From Legionella donaldsonii (GTDB taxonomy: Bacteria > Pseudomonadota > Gammaproteobacteria > Legionellales > Legionellaceae): a stretch of DNA of 64,000 bases. The translations under genes were made by a program, and so were the position numbers. Under the pieces are notes generated by a model. The model worked only from the letters and a program-made list of their open reading frames with translations. It was not told the DNA's origin and did not search any database. Below, one piece after another: positions 1 through 9,248 of the stretch. The DNA lies in assembly GCF_900452385.1 (NCBI RefSeq), contig NZ_UGOA01000002.1, forward strand, positions 1 to 64,000, written 5' to 3'. Every line of letters begins with the position of its first letter. The first letter of the stretch is position 1.

Positions 1-316
1 ATACCCTCTCGTTTTTCAGACTGTGGGCAGCTTGAATCTTTTCTTCTGATGTTGTCCAGAGAGTGCCATCAATACCAGCTGTCTTACTTCCTTTAGATGT
101 TGTGACCCGCCTCACTGCCAGCAATTTTGCACTGTTAGAATTAACGAGTAACCATTGCAGTGATTTAACTTTGCCGTACTGTTTATCACTTACTGCCTTT
201 GCGATACGCATTTGCAGTCCATATACGTTCTTCTCAATACGGGACCAATAAATCTGGTTCCAGTCTGTATTTGAAAGGGCTGTGTCAGGTGCACCAGATA
301 TCAAAGCATCTGTCAT
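1..316 (-). CDS. ltrA: Group II intron reverse transcriptase/maturase (N-terminal part, partial)
   Basis: The start ATG at 316-314 is preceded by GAGGAAAGCAA, a good ribosome binding site. About 105 codons are visible before the window edge. The protein begins MTDALISGAPDTALSNTDWN and contains, around residues 78-92, VTTSKGSKTAGIDG, which is the RT0/RT1 signature at the N-terminus of group II intron-encoded proteins. The family has reverse transcriptase, maturase and usually endonuclease domains and acts on its host intron for splicing and retrohoming; only the N-terminal RT part is visible, so whether an endonuclease domain is present cannot be told. It is encoded inside the intron, in the same orientation. 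Confidence 0.85.
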   Translation of the reverse strand, partial: MTDALISGAPDTALSNTDWNQIYWSRIEKNVYGLQMRIAKAVSDKQYGKVKSLQWLLVNSNSAKLLAVRRVTTSKGSKTAGIDGTLWTTSEEKIQAAHSLKNERV

Positions 317-904
317 TTGCTTTCCTCACTTCTATGAATTCTACAAACTCTTTCGCAATGAAAGACCAGTTGGACGTCAAGCTTCTTTTCAGACCAGGTA
401 TAAACCTGTATCCGATTCGTTACAAATCGGCTTTTGCTTTTTCCAACCTCCCAATCCTGCACTCTCATAGGTAGACCTTACGATCTACTGTCTCCGTAGT
501 GGAGAAGAATACAGGGTTCCCAAGTTCCGTTGTTTGAGTGATGCTGGGTTAGGTGTCTGCTCTCGGCCGGAAAGAAACTAGTCGTGTAGGATGCGTGTGA
601 TTCTCCCAACTATCTTCGTACCTTTTGGTTCAAGCGTTTCAGCCAATTGCGCTTGTTGCGAATTACGACCTTTATCACAGATTCACTTATGTTCACCATA
701 CCAGCTACCTTGTAGTTATCCCGAATTTGGCTATCAGGTAGACTTTGATCCTTTCGGGCGTTATCATCTCACTACGAGCTCTTCACCCGTAGTTTCACTA
801 CTTTGTCAGAGAGGCTTATTATCTCCCCTAGGTTCATCTGACGACACAGATGGTTTTCGGTTACCCGATTAACAACTCAAAACAGCGACTTAGCTTGTCG
901 CACC
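1..904 (-). mobile_element. Group II intron, 5' portion (truncated by window edge)
   Basis: Read on the minus strand, the sequence starting at 904 begins GTGCGAC, matching the GUGYG start of bacterial group II introns. A long structured leader of about 590 bases without a credible reading frame follows, and then a reverse transcriptase gene starts at 316. The 3' end of the intron, including domains V and VI, lies outside the window. GTGTG at 909 also fits the GUGYG rule, so the boundary is uncertain by about 5 bases. Apparent short open frames on the plus strand (63-251, 199-474, 591-872) are antisense to intron RNA and are not treated as genes. The intron abuts the putative nic site of oriT. 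Confidence 0.8.
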
Positions 905-927
905 ACACCTTTTCGCATTAGAATGCT
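901..927 (-). other. oriT: Putative F-type oriT nic core and adjacent inverted repeat
   Basis: Minus strand, 5' to 3': an inverted repeat GCATT-CT-AATGC (927-916), then GAAAA, then GGTGTGGTGC (910-901). From memory, the F plasmid nic region is TGCG followed by GGGTGT/GGTGC directly after an inverted repeat, so the order and core match closely. The order intron/leading side, nic, inverted repeat, protein-binding repeats, traM is also the F order. The neighbouring relaxase is F-TraI-like, with tyrosines at positions 16, 17, 23 and 24 as in F. The last bases, GTGC, may already belong to the group II intron. Nicking has not been shown; the call rests on sequence and context. Confidence 0.6.
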
Positions 928-1063
928 AATTTGTAACCTATTGATTTATATTACTTAAATACGGCATAAATGAAGTGTAAAGAAAAATATTTTCCATAGG
1001 TTTAAAAACAATCAAAAAGGAGCGTAAAAGCTCTTTTATATGGCCATTATATAACCAATTATT

Positions 1064-1181
1064 TGCATCACAAATGCATCTTAGTGCATCACTGGTAGCG
1101 CTATTTGTTTTTCCTATACAATACTAGACTGTGTTATTGGTGCATCTTATAATGCATCAATCACTTCATCATATTTGCATC
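1064..1181 (+). promoter_or_regulatory. Six phased TGCATC repeats upstream of traM
   Basis: TGCATC occurs at 1064, 1075, 1085, 1141, 1153 and 1176, with spacings of 11, 10, 56, 12 and 23 bases, so mostly in helical phase. The block lies between the putative nic site and the traM-like gene. In F-type plasmids TraM (and TraY) bind clustered sites in exactly this position, both to build the relaxosome and to autoregulate traM. Binding by the neighbouring ribbon-helix-helix protein is inferred. A small hairpin (GGAGC/GCTC followed by TTTT) lies just upstream at about 1019-1037. Confidence 0.6.
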
Positions 1182-1209
1182 ACCAAATATAAATTTAAAA
1201 GGATATTTT

Positions 1210-1542
1210 ATGCCTAGAGTGACTGTTACCGTACCGAATGATCTCTATAAAAAGCTGACCAAATATGCTGGGGATAATGATGATTCTCTTTCTTATACCA
1301 TTACCAAAATGACAGAAATCGGATTGATGGTGACTGAAAGTCAGCAGAATCAAAAAAGCCCAGAAGACAAGTATTCTGACATTGAAAAACATTGCTTTAA
1401 GCTCATGATTCAAATGAATGCCTTATTAAAAAATATGGCATCCAAGCAACTGGATTATGGCCAGGATGAATTTAAAAAATTAATGGATTTATCAATTAGC
1501 AAATACCAAGAATTGATGGGAATTGCGCCAGAAGAGCTTTAA
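1210..1542 (+). CDS. traM: TraM-like ribbon-helix-helix relaxosome protein
   Basis: 110 residues. The N-terminus MPRVTVTVPNDLYKKL is a ribbon-helix-helix beta strand and first helix. The C-terminal half is a charged helix ending FKKLMDLSISKYQELMGI, which resembles the FNKLLLECVVKTQSSVAKILGI type of end in F TraM. TraM tetramers bind oriT and contact the tail of the coupling protein TraD, bringing the relaxosome to the transfer channel. The start ATG is preceded by AAAAGGATATTTT. The gene lies just downstream of the phased TGCATC boxes and converges on the relaxase gene. It might instead be a TraY/TrwA-type accessory protein, but the C-terminal resemblance and position favour TraM. Confidence 0.7.
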   Translation: MPRVTVTVPNDLYKKLTKYAGDNDDSLSYTITKMTEIGLMVTESQQNQKSPEDKYSDIEKHCFKLMIQMNALLKNMASKQLDYGQDEFKKLMDLSISKYQELMGIAPEEL

Positions 1543-1546
1543 AAAT

Positions 1547-2380
1547 TTAAAGCTCAATATCCATTTCCTTTTGATTACGTTGAAGCTCTTTTGTTTTCTC
1601 GATTTCAAATGATCTTTGATGTGGTTCCTTACCTTTATTGGTATTTAAATAATCTACATTATAATTTTTTGGCAAGATGGCTTTACCCAATTGATTTTTA
1701 ATCTCGATAAAATTATTAACATATTGTTCTAATTCGAGTGACTTTTCATTGTTCAGGCGAACCGCTATTTTATGAATTTCAGGGTTTATCTCGTTTAATC
1801 CAAGCTGATGTTTTACCTGGTTTAATCCTTGAGAACAATGTACATCATTCCAATCCGTTTTTTCTCGGCCAGGCAGATTTTGAGGCATAATTATTTTTAT
1901 ATCTAAACCCTCTCTCATTAAGGCTTCTTTTGCTTCTTCAGTTATTTTTGCGGTATTATTTTTGGAAGCCAAATCGTTATCTCCCGCAATAATCACCTCA
2001 CTTGGGTAAAAGCTTTTAATAAGTGCGCTTAAATTTTTCAAGTTCGACAAACCAAAGGAAACCAAAACCGTAGCTTTTGGATTTGCCATGGCAATGGTTG
2101 CTCCTGTTTCAGGGCCTTCTGCCAAATACAATGGCGATCGCTTTTCACCCGTTTGCAAGACTCCTGCGCTGCCTTCTATTCTCCCTTTGGATAATTTCGC
2201 ATTTTCCATAAAAGTATTTTTCTTAGCATTTTTTTCATCCAAATAAATCCGTTGGACGCCGGTTATTTCTCCTTGTTTGTTCTTGGCCGCTATCAATAAA
2301 GCGGGTATTTTATTAATTTTATCGTAGAGTGTTCCATTATCATCGATTGCTTTCCACAAAGCGCCCTTAGGCCAATACAA
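1547..2380 (-). pseudogene. traI: Toprim/primase-like C-terminal part of TraI, separated by a frameshift
   Basis: The frame reads on from upstream of the listed TTG start: in the minus-strand frame, codons for KYLKEHRGIEHPEQLNVLYW run from the T-run at 2429-2434 into this piece, which is the natural continuation of the relaxase. It contains YLAEGPETGATIAM (about residues 87-100) and VIIAGDNDLA (about 130-140), the two conserved acidic motifs of a Toprim domain as found in plasmid primases and TraI/VirE-type proteins. A one-base expansion of an A6 run breaks the fusion, so this 277-residue piece has no good start of its own. It may be a genuine mutation, a sequencing error, or expressed by slippage. 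Confidence 0.7.
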
Positions 2381-5300
2381 AACATTTAATTGTTCTGGAT
2401 GCTCTATACCACGATGTTCTTTTAAATATTTTTTCTGCTAGTGTGCCAAAAATTGACATGCCGCCTTTGAGGATACTTTTTGCCGATATTATTTTGTTCT
2501 TTTCTTCGCGTAATTCGCTTAAATCGTTTAACTTCTTTTCTCTCTTCATTGGAAGAACACTGGTTAAGCCTGAAATACCAGCAATGATTGCCCCTTCCTT
2601 CAATGCATCCTGGAATGAAATCCCTCTTTCTTGCATCAATGCTGACAGTGGGTTACCTCCACAGCCTTCTGAAAAGTCATACCAAGAGCCCGCTTTACTG
2701 CCTTTCAAGGAAACAATAAGTCCGCCTGAGTAACGCATTTCCCTAGACGTTATTTTCTTTGGTGCGCCAAAAATAGCACGATACGTTTCGATAGGATTTG
2801 CGATCAATACTTCTGTGATTTTGGCTGCATCATAAAATCCTTTTGATTCGTTTAATTGAGCTTTGTAAACAATTTTATCAAGCACAGATGCTTTATAGGT
2901 ATTATCTAATTCATATTGACTTAATAGTGATTTCTCATTTTTTGTAAATATCAGCGGTGATTTTTGTATTGTTTCAATAGCTTCTTGATATAGCGATCCA
3001 TTTTTAGAAACGCGCTGCAAATCATTTTTAAATACAGCCCATGCTTTATGCCATTGGGTTGACTCCTTATGATTCATGCCTTCTATACGACGTTCTAATT
3101 GATGAAAGAGATTAGCTTTAGTTTCATTTAATTGATTAACGGTTTGTAATCTCGCCTTGTGCTGTCTTGCGTGCTGCTCTATTTTAAGTGGATCAAGTTT
3201 TTCCCGAACAAGCAAACCTTGAATGTCTGATTTTTGATGAATGACATAGGCAAGGCTATCTCGTTTTGCCGTTAATTGTTGTGCCTGGATAAACTTCTGC
3301 TGATTAAGTGGTAGGTCTTGCTCATTGTCGGAAAAAAAAGCTTTCCAGAGGTGACTGGCTCTTTGGCCAGTTATTTTATAGTCCATGCATTTAAAAAAAT
3401 CATCTTTCTGCGTTTCATTCAACTCACTGATGAAGGTACGCCTCTCTTCAATCCGCATCAGGGTGTTTAGTACTTTGGTGCTAATGCCAAGCTCTTTGAT
3501 AAATGGATAATGTCCTTTAATATCCGAGGCAATTACTAAAGCGGTTTCTCTTCTCTGCTCAAAGTTGGACGTAGCTTGTTTAAATCGTATAACCACTTCT
3601 CGTTTGTCATGGCTAGCTGCTTGTTGTTTGATTTTTTCTTTGTCTATCTTGAAAAAGTGCAAGATCTTGTCAAAAGAGTTGTTATTATGAACCGTTGCAG
3701 CAATTTGGTTTCTTAAGGCAGAGGCCTCTCTTTGCGCTTGCTCAATAGCCTCTGGAATTTCTTTCCCTTTTTCTAACGCATAAAGCATACTGGCGAAATG
3801 AATAGCTAATTCTTTATTTAGTGACTGATACGTTTTGATGGTATCAAAAAGAATTTTTTCTTGAGAGTTTAACCCCTCTTTAAAGTGACTCTCTTCATAT
3901 CTTTTAGCATGTTGATTAATTTCACGCCATAACTCATCAAGTGGTCTTTTTGTCTTTTCACTCAGACGAATTAAATGGGGATGTACAGCTTTAGATTGGG
4001 TTTTAAGGAAAGCTGCAAACGTTTCTTTTGTTTTAAATGATTCTTCACTGAAAAACGAAGCCACAGTACATGCCATTTGATGCTTTTCAGCGTGAATGCT
4101 TAAGTTTTTAAGCCTGGCTCGTGCCCGTTCCTCCCCTTTTTCAATGCGGTATTGGGAAACACCCAATCGATTAAGTTTTCCGATGGAAAAATGATTCAGA
4201 TAAGGCCTGTACCCTTCAATATGTTCAACAATTTTAAAAGCAAGGGCATCTCTGATTTCAGCTTTGCCCCAGGCTTTTTCTCTTTGTAAAGAATCTCGAT
4301 TCCCTTGATGAATCGATTTCCATGCTTTTTGTGTGTCGGAGCAAGCCTCAAAATACGCTTTGACAGTTAAGACCTTTTTTCGCTCCTCATTATCTAAGCT
4401 CTTTAACAACTTCATTGTGGCAAATTTAAATGCGTCTTGCCGTATTGCACTTTCAGAAACAACCAGCTGATTTCTAGCCATTCGTTTGAGATGATCGCTT
4501 GTCACGATTTGCCAGGCTTTAATGCAAGCTATCGCTGTTTTTTGCTTATTTTTTGCATCCGTATATTGGTGTATTAAAGCTTGTTTTTCTGTCATTATTT
4601 CTTGATTGAAACTTTTTTTATCCGCAACAGTTGCCACATCAATGGCTTTCGGATTGGCTGAAAATTTATCTATGTGCATTTTTAGCGTGGTACTGTTTAC
4701 ATAATTGAGAGCGGATTTTTTAGTGTCGTCATTGAACTCAAGGGCTTTTAATAATTGGTTTCTATCATCGGTAATTAAGGTCATTCGGGATATGGCACGC
4801 GAAATTTGAACATAATAATTTCTAAGTGTTGCAGAAAATTTGTTGTAAGACTCCATGAGTCCCAAGGCATAGGTTTTATCCTTGCCCTGTACCTTCATAT
4901 TGGTCAATACATAGCCATGGTCAAGATGCTGTAATTCCTTTGCATCACGAGAAAAGGTTTTTACTTGTTCGTCTTTTTCAAACTTCAACGTTATATTCTG
5001 TTCATCAATGGCAATGACAGAAGCTAAGGATGAATTCACAAGACCTGACTGGTTGTTATTGCGTGTAATTAACACCTTATCTTGTACGCAAAAGGCAAGG
5101 GAGGTTGCCTCATAAAATTCAATGGGGCGATTTAAGCCCGCACGCGAAGATGTATAAATAGGTAAATCCTTTAAATGAAGAACAACTGACTTACCTTCAG
5201 CAGTCAGCAATGGTACGGTTTTATTTTTCCGATGTTTTTCAGTCATGACGTTTACCGTCAGATAGTCACCTGGACGAATGCCTGATCTGGCTAGTTTTAG

Positions 5301-7463
5301 GTTGAACCGGAGCACATCACCCTGCTGATAGTATTGGGTATGATGATGTTGGATTTCTTCCATCGCGCGAGCCTTTAAAGTGTTAATCACATGTTCTTTA
5401 CCTGTCAATGCTCCCTCTTTTTTTAAACCATCACGCATTATTTGGGTAATATCACGACGGTTCGCATGGGTCGGCGCAAAGACCAGTGTTTTCTCACGAA
5501 CCTGTTGGGAGAGATTTAGCCAGTGATGGGCTATAGCCTCAATACGTTCATCATGGGATTTAAATTCTCTCACTTCATCAAGTTTTTGCAGAGAGTCGTA
5601 TAAATCTCTACTAATTGCATCGCGTACCGATTCTTTTGTTCTGGCGTTGGTTTGCCGAATAATATCGGTCATTTGAATTGTATATATCCCATATTCCTGT
5701 GCCTGACCAAAAATACGGCCACATTTGACGCTTGATAGTTGAGAGTCATCGCCGGTTAACAAGAGTCTTGCCCCTTTTTGCTCAATTAATTTGATAAGTT
5801 CATGGCCTTGAGTGGTAGATAGCATAGAAGCTTCGTCCAGAATAAACAGGATATTTTTCAAGGAGTTTTTAGGTGCTTTCAAAAGCTCTTGGTGCACTAT
5901 GGGAAACACATCTGAGCGAATGCCGGCTTTCTCACGAAGCTCGTTGACCGCAGAGCTTGTAACAGCCATTCCTCTTAGTTTAAATCCTTTGTTGCTTGCT
6001 AGCGCTTCAGTTAATTGAAGCATGGTGGTTTTTCCAGTACCCGCATAACCCTGAATTGCATTAAAGCGGTCGGTTGAGGTAAATACATGCATCAATGCAT
6101 TTTTCTGGGAAACTGTTAAAGGAAATGGAAAGTTTTCTTCATAGGCAATCTGTGCTTGAAGTACTGCATGGGTATTGGCCATGGGTTTTAATATGCCTTG
6201 ATTAGATTCAATGCGAGCAAGCGTTTCTGTTTCTAATGTTAATGCCCATGGGGTAGTGAACATGGAGCATCTCGTCATGGGATCGGTGGCCTGATAAAGT
6301 AATCCACTCTTAACGTGAGCATCAATCATGGTATCAATTGCCTTAATCGGAACAATCGTTCGTCCTGAGAGAGTATGTTTAAGCGCGGCTTCCTTTAGTT
6401 GCCTTAACTCAAATACACTGGTTTGCTGAGAAAGAGTTTCTATGGCAACAAAAACAGCTTCCTTAGCCTGCAATGAAATCAAGTCTTCCTTTCCATAAAA
6501 GCGCTCAAATAGTTTTGCTTTAATTGATGTAAAAAAGCCAAAGGCTTTCGGTTCTAGGTCAGCCTTGCGTGAAGTAACAAAAGCATACGCATCAAAGCCC
6601 AGCAACTCTGCCCGCTTTTGCCAATCTGTTCGCAACACATTGATATCATGTTCCTCTTTAGCACTTCGAGTTAATAGTGTGGCTTTGCTTGCAAGTCTTG
6701 CGCCTTCCCATCCCTTTTCCTTCATTTTTTCTTCAATATCAGCGCGCCGTGTTGAAAATTCCTTTAATACCCCTTCAGGCACGCCATCAATTTCAAACAT
6801 CCCTTTTCCAACATCCCGCAGCCGATAACCTTGCTCTTTTAATAAATTAGCAAGTTCAGTGCGGTATAAAAGACCGGCATAACTCACATGTTGTTGCAAT
6901 TGTTCAATTACTCCAAAATTTCCATTTATATCAGAGGCAAGCGAACGCGCTTTGCCATCCTCAGAAGTAAAAGTAATGTTCATGGTGACGCCATGCGTAT
7001 GCAGTGCTGGATCGTTTGCACGTGAGGAGGGTTGCCTAAATGCAGCTACCACTAAATTACCGGTATCTACATAATGTACTTTACCACCAATAACCACGCG
7101 AGCTTGCGCAAATTCTTTTTCAATAAGACCGATGGCTTTTTCAACAGCCTTGTCATGTAGTTGAGAAAGCATGCTGTCCGCTCCAAGTCCTGACAAAATG
7201 GAAACACTTTTAGGCGCTGAAAAAGTCATGTCAAAGCCAGGGCGGTGTTCTCCTTTCTTATTCTTTAAGACTTGACCATTAGGAAGATGTCCTTCAAGAA
7301 AAGCTAGCATTTGCTCTTTCTCAACAATACCTGTTAGCCCAAGTCGTTCGCTACCCTTACCTAACCATCTTAAGGCTTCGGCATCACCTGCATAATAATT
7401 AAAAGCAGCTGTATAATAATCGGCAGCGCCCTGCGCTGATTTAAGCGGTTGTACACTTAACAT
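2367..7463 (-). CDS. traI: TraI MobF relaxase/helicase with primase-like C-terminus (frameshifted near its end)
   Basis: 1698 residues; ATG at 7463 preceded by AAGGAGATAAG. The relaxase domain (about 1-300) carries Y16, Y17, Y23 and Y24 in YYTAAFNYY and the metal-binding histidines in LHTHG (about 153-157), as in F TraI. This activity nicks oriT and stays on the 5' end of the transferred strand. A RecD-like helicase follows with Walker A GYAGTGKTT (about 468) and Walker B FILDEAS (about 540). A long charged helical region (about 900-1500) precedes a primase-like segment with GSWYDFSEGCGGNPL (about 1590). The reading frame is lost at an A6 run (2429-2434) and ends 25 codons later. Removing one A joins it to the Toprim piece at 1547-2380, so the intact protein would be a relaxase-helicase-primase fusion. 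It lies 15 bases after traD. Confidence 0.9.
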   Translation of the reverse strand: MLSVQPLKSAQGAADYYTAAFNYYAGDAEALRWLGKGSERLGLTGIVEKEQMLAFLEGHLPNGQVLKNKKGEHRPGFDMTFSAPKSVSILSGLGADSMLSQLHDKAVEKAIGLIEKEFAQARVVIGGKVHYVDTGNLVVAAFRQPSSRANDPALHTHGVTMNITFTSEDGKARSLASDINGNFGVIEQLQQHVSYAGLLYRTELANLLKEQGYRLRDVGKGMFEIDGVPEGVLKEFSTRRADIEEKMKEKGWEGARLASKATLLTRSAKEEHDINVLRTDWQKRAELLGFDAYAFVTSRKADLEPKAFGFFTSIKAKLFERFYGKEDLISLQAKEAVFVAIETLSQQTSVFELRQLKEAALKHTLSGRTIVPIKAIDTMIDAHVKSGLLYQATDPMTRCSMFTTPWALTLETETLARIESNQGILKPMANTHAVLQAQIAYEENFPFPLTVSQKNALMHVFTSTDRFNAIQGYAGTGKTTMLQLTEALASNKGFKLRGMAVTSSAVNELREKAGIRSDVFPIVHQELLKAPKNSLKNILFILDEASMLSTTQGHELIKLIEQKGARLLLTGDDSQLSSVKCGRIFGQAQEYGIYTIQMTDIIRQTNARTKESVRDAISRDLYDSLQKLDEVREFKSHDERIEAIAHHWLNLSQQVREKTLVFAPTHANRRDITQIMRDGLKKEGALTGKEHVINTLKARAMEEIQHHHTQYYQQGDVLRFNLKLARSGIRPGDYLTVNVMTEKHRKNKTVPLLTAEGKSVVLHLKDLPIYTSSRAGLNRPIEFYEATSLAFCVQDKVLITRNNNQSGLVNSSLASVIAIDEQNITLKFEKDEQVKTFSRDAKELQHLDHGYVLTNMKVQGKDKTYALGLMESYNKFSATLRNYYVQISRAISRMTLITDDRNQLLKALEFNDDTKKSALNYVNSTTLKMHIDKFSANPKAIDVATVADKKSFNQEIMTEKQALIHQYTDAKNKQKTAIACIKAWQIVTSDHLKRMARNQLVVSESAIRQDAFKFATMKLLKSLDNEERKKVLTVKAYFEACSDTQKAWKSIHQGNRDSLQREKAWGKAEIRDALAFKIVEHIEGYRPYLNHFSIGKLNRLGVSQYRIEKGEERARARLKNLSIHAEKHQMACTVASFFSEESFKTKETFAAFLKTQSKAVHPHLIRLSEKTKRPLDELWREINQHAKRYEESHFKEGLNSQEKILFDTIKTYQSLNKELAIHFASMLYALEKGKEIPEAIEQAQREASALRNQIAATVHNNNSFDKILHFFKIDKEKIKQQAASHDKREVVIRFKQATSNFEQRRETALVIASDIKGHYPFIKELGISTKVLNTLMRIEERRTFISELNETQKDDFFKCMDYKITGQRASHLWKAFFSDNEQDLPLNQQKFIQAQQLTAKRDSLAYVIHQKSDIQGLLVREKLDPLKIEQHARQHKARLQTVNQLNETKANLFHQLERRIEGMNHKESTQWHKAWAVFKNDLQRVSKNGSLYQEAIETIQKSPLIFTKNEKSLLSQYELDNTYKASVLDKIVYKAQLNESKGFYDAAKITEVLIANPIETYRAIFGAPKKITSREMRYSGGLIVSLKGSKAGSWYDFSEGCGGNPLSALMQERGISFQDALKEGAIIAGISGLTSVLPMKREKKLNDLSELREEKNKIISAKSILKGGMSIFGTLAEKIFKRTSWYRASRTIKCFVLA

Positions 7464-7478
7464 CTTATCTCCTTGTTT

Positions 7479-9248
7479 CTAAACTTCAAATTCCACTTCA
7501 ATGGGCTGTTTGTTGAGGTGTTTGGGGGATCCGCCTGTTTCGGCTTCCTGATTCGCGCTTTCTTTAACAATGTTTTGTAATACTTCATCGATAATGAATT
7601 GACGCTCAACAAACCCTTTCAAGTGTTTAGGTCTATCTTTAAGTTCGAGCGTCAGTTGCGTGATGGGATAACTTCCAGGAAGGCGAACAAAACACTTTAG
7701 ATCCTCTAATTCCAAAATTTGTGGATAGGAAACAATGGGACGTGTAACACGCTGGCTGCCAAGCGAGATTCCATCACGAATACTATTAGCTCCATAAGAA
7801 TAATTTTCTCGTGACTCTTCAATTTCTTCTTCTCCCAACTCGCTGGCAACCAAACGCGCCATATCTGCACTTGGGCTTCTAAAGAAAAAACGGGTGTTCA
7901 GCAGGTCAAACAATTCCTTAGCGCCGCCTGATTGACCATAAACTTTGGTGAGCTGAGAGAAACTTTGCATCCCTAATAAAAAGCAACCTCCGAATTTTCG
8001 GACTTCTGCAATGGTCTCTCCTAATAGTGGTAATTTGTGAAGGCTTGGCAATTCATCGCAAATGAACCAAATCCGCCGATCTGGATTAGGCGTAAGGCTT
8101 AACAACGTAAGGGAGGCCATGGCTAGCCACATAGACATTAAAGGCTTTAATGATTTATGTTGTTCGCCATTGGATGAAATAAAAAGCCAACCACTGTCCT
8201 GTTCATTTAATATGTAATCGCGAATAGAAAATGGGCTTGCCCCTTCTGAATTAAGTCCTGATAAGGTAGTAAGAGATTTTAAATAAGTGGTAATAACTGA
8301 ACGAATGGAAATAGCCGTTTTTTCAATTTTACCGCTTACTAGAGTTGCAGCAGCCGTTCCTTTAAGATAATCCTCTAAATGAGAAAACTCACCGGTCAAC
8401 AGCAATTTGAGCAGTTTCTCAACGGATCGATCTTTGTCTTTTCGCATTTTAGCTGCAACCGAGGAAAATACGGTTCTTGCAGCATTCACCCAAAAGGGAT
8501 CAGAATCACCATGCATCGGAATAAGGCTTTCTGCCATGTTTTCAAAATCGGAATCCCGAGGTGCTTCAAGCCACAGATCCCAATTAGGACACCTCGCATC
8601 AAATGGATTTAGAATGACATCCTGATTTGAATCAAAATAATGCGGAATAAAGGCACATCCCTTATCATAGACAATAACCCTATCTCCCCTCTTGCGTAAG
8701 GCATCCATAATTTTCATAATGAGCTGACTTTTTCCAGTACCTACGGTTCCATGCACCAACAAATGTTGAACTTCGCTGTTCGCTTTGAGCGGAAACCCAT
8801 CAATAGTGATATCAGAGTTTTCTTTTTTCTCTAGGATTTGTTGGATTACATTTTCCTTTGTGTCAATACGGCTGCCACGAATAAACTGATTAGCACGTTG
8901 CGCTTTTCCCCTGCGAATAAAATAAAAGGCAAGACAAAGTCCCAAAACAAATGAAAGTACGAATGCTGCCAGGGAAGATTTTCCTAGTAGATCCACTATG
9001 TGATCGGCATTCTCTTTGTAATAGGGATAATGCAAAATTGTATCCACGCTTTGTTGATAGTTTTTTCCGTGAAAGGGAAGCGTGAAGGTATGCTTTTGTC
9101 CTACGAGATTTAAGAAACTTGCATAGTAATAAGCAATGGCTTGGTGGAATTTTTCGGGAGATGTAACCAACCAGGTAATTAAGCCGGTTAATACGACCCA
9201 AAGAAAAAGGCAAACCCAAGCAAGCGTTTTAGTAATTTGATCCCACAT
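7479..9248 (-). CDS. traD: TraD type IV coupling protein (5' end truncated)
   Basis: 589 residues from the ATG at 9248. Two membrane segments lie at about residues 10-30 and 92-112, followed by a VirD4/TraD ATPase with Walker A GTVGTGKSQ (about 167), Walker B WFICDELP (about 396), and the F-TraD-like stretches EKTAISIR and LFISSNGEQHKSLKP. It is a hexameric inner-membrane pump linking the relaxosome to the type IV secretion channel. Upstream of this ATG the frame continues as GGQISFHNLR, matching the GGQIASMRIR that precedes the equivalent methionine of F TraD. No in-frame start exists before the sequence becomes unrelated near 9283, so about 20 residues are lost. The remaining ATG has no evident ribosome binding site. 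The usual upstream tra genes are absent. Confidence 0.88.
   Translation of the reverse strand: MWDQITKTLAWVCLFLWVVLTGLITWLVTSPEKFHQAIAYYYASFLNLVGQKHTFTLPFHGKNYQQSVDTILHYPYYKENADHIVDLLGKSSLAAFVLSFVLGLCLAFYFIRRGKAQRANQFIRGSRIDTKENVIQQILEKKENSDITIDGFPLKANSEVQHLLVHGTVGTGKSQLIMKIMDALRKRGDRVIVYDKGCAFIPHYFDSNQDVILNPFDARCPNWDLWLEAPRDSDFENMAESLIPMHGDSDPFWVNAARTVFSSVAAKMRKDKDRSVEKLLKLLLTGEFSHLEDYLKGTAAATLVSGKIEKTAISIRSVITTYLKSLTTLSGLNSEGASPFSIRDYILNEQDSGWLFISSNGEQHKSLKPLMSMWLAMASLTLLSLTPNPDRRIWFICDELPSLHKLPLLGETIAEVRKFGGCFLLGMQSFSQLTKVYGQSGGAKELFDLLNTRFFFRSPSADMARLVASELGEEEIEESRENYSYGANSIRDGISLGSQRVTRPIVSYPQILELEDLKCFVRLPGSYPITQLTLELKDRPKHLKGFVERQFIIDEVLQNIVKESANQEAETGGSPKHLNKQPIEVEFEV

Noticed and set aside
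63-872. Several plus-strand frames of 60-93 codons
   Set aside because: They are antisense to the group II intron RNA and its reverse transcriptase, with no known family and no consistent ribosome binding sites.
2443-6828. Plus-strand frames under traI
   Set aside because: Shadow frames of the well-supported traI coding sequence.
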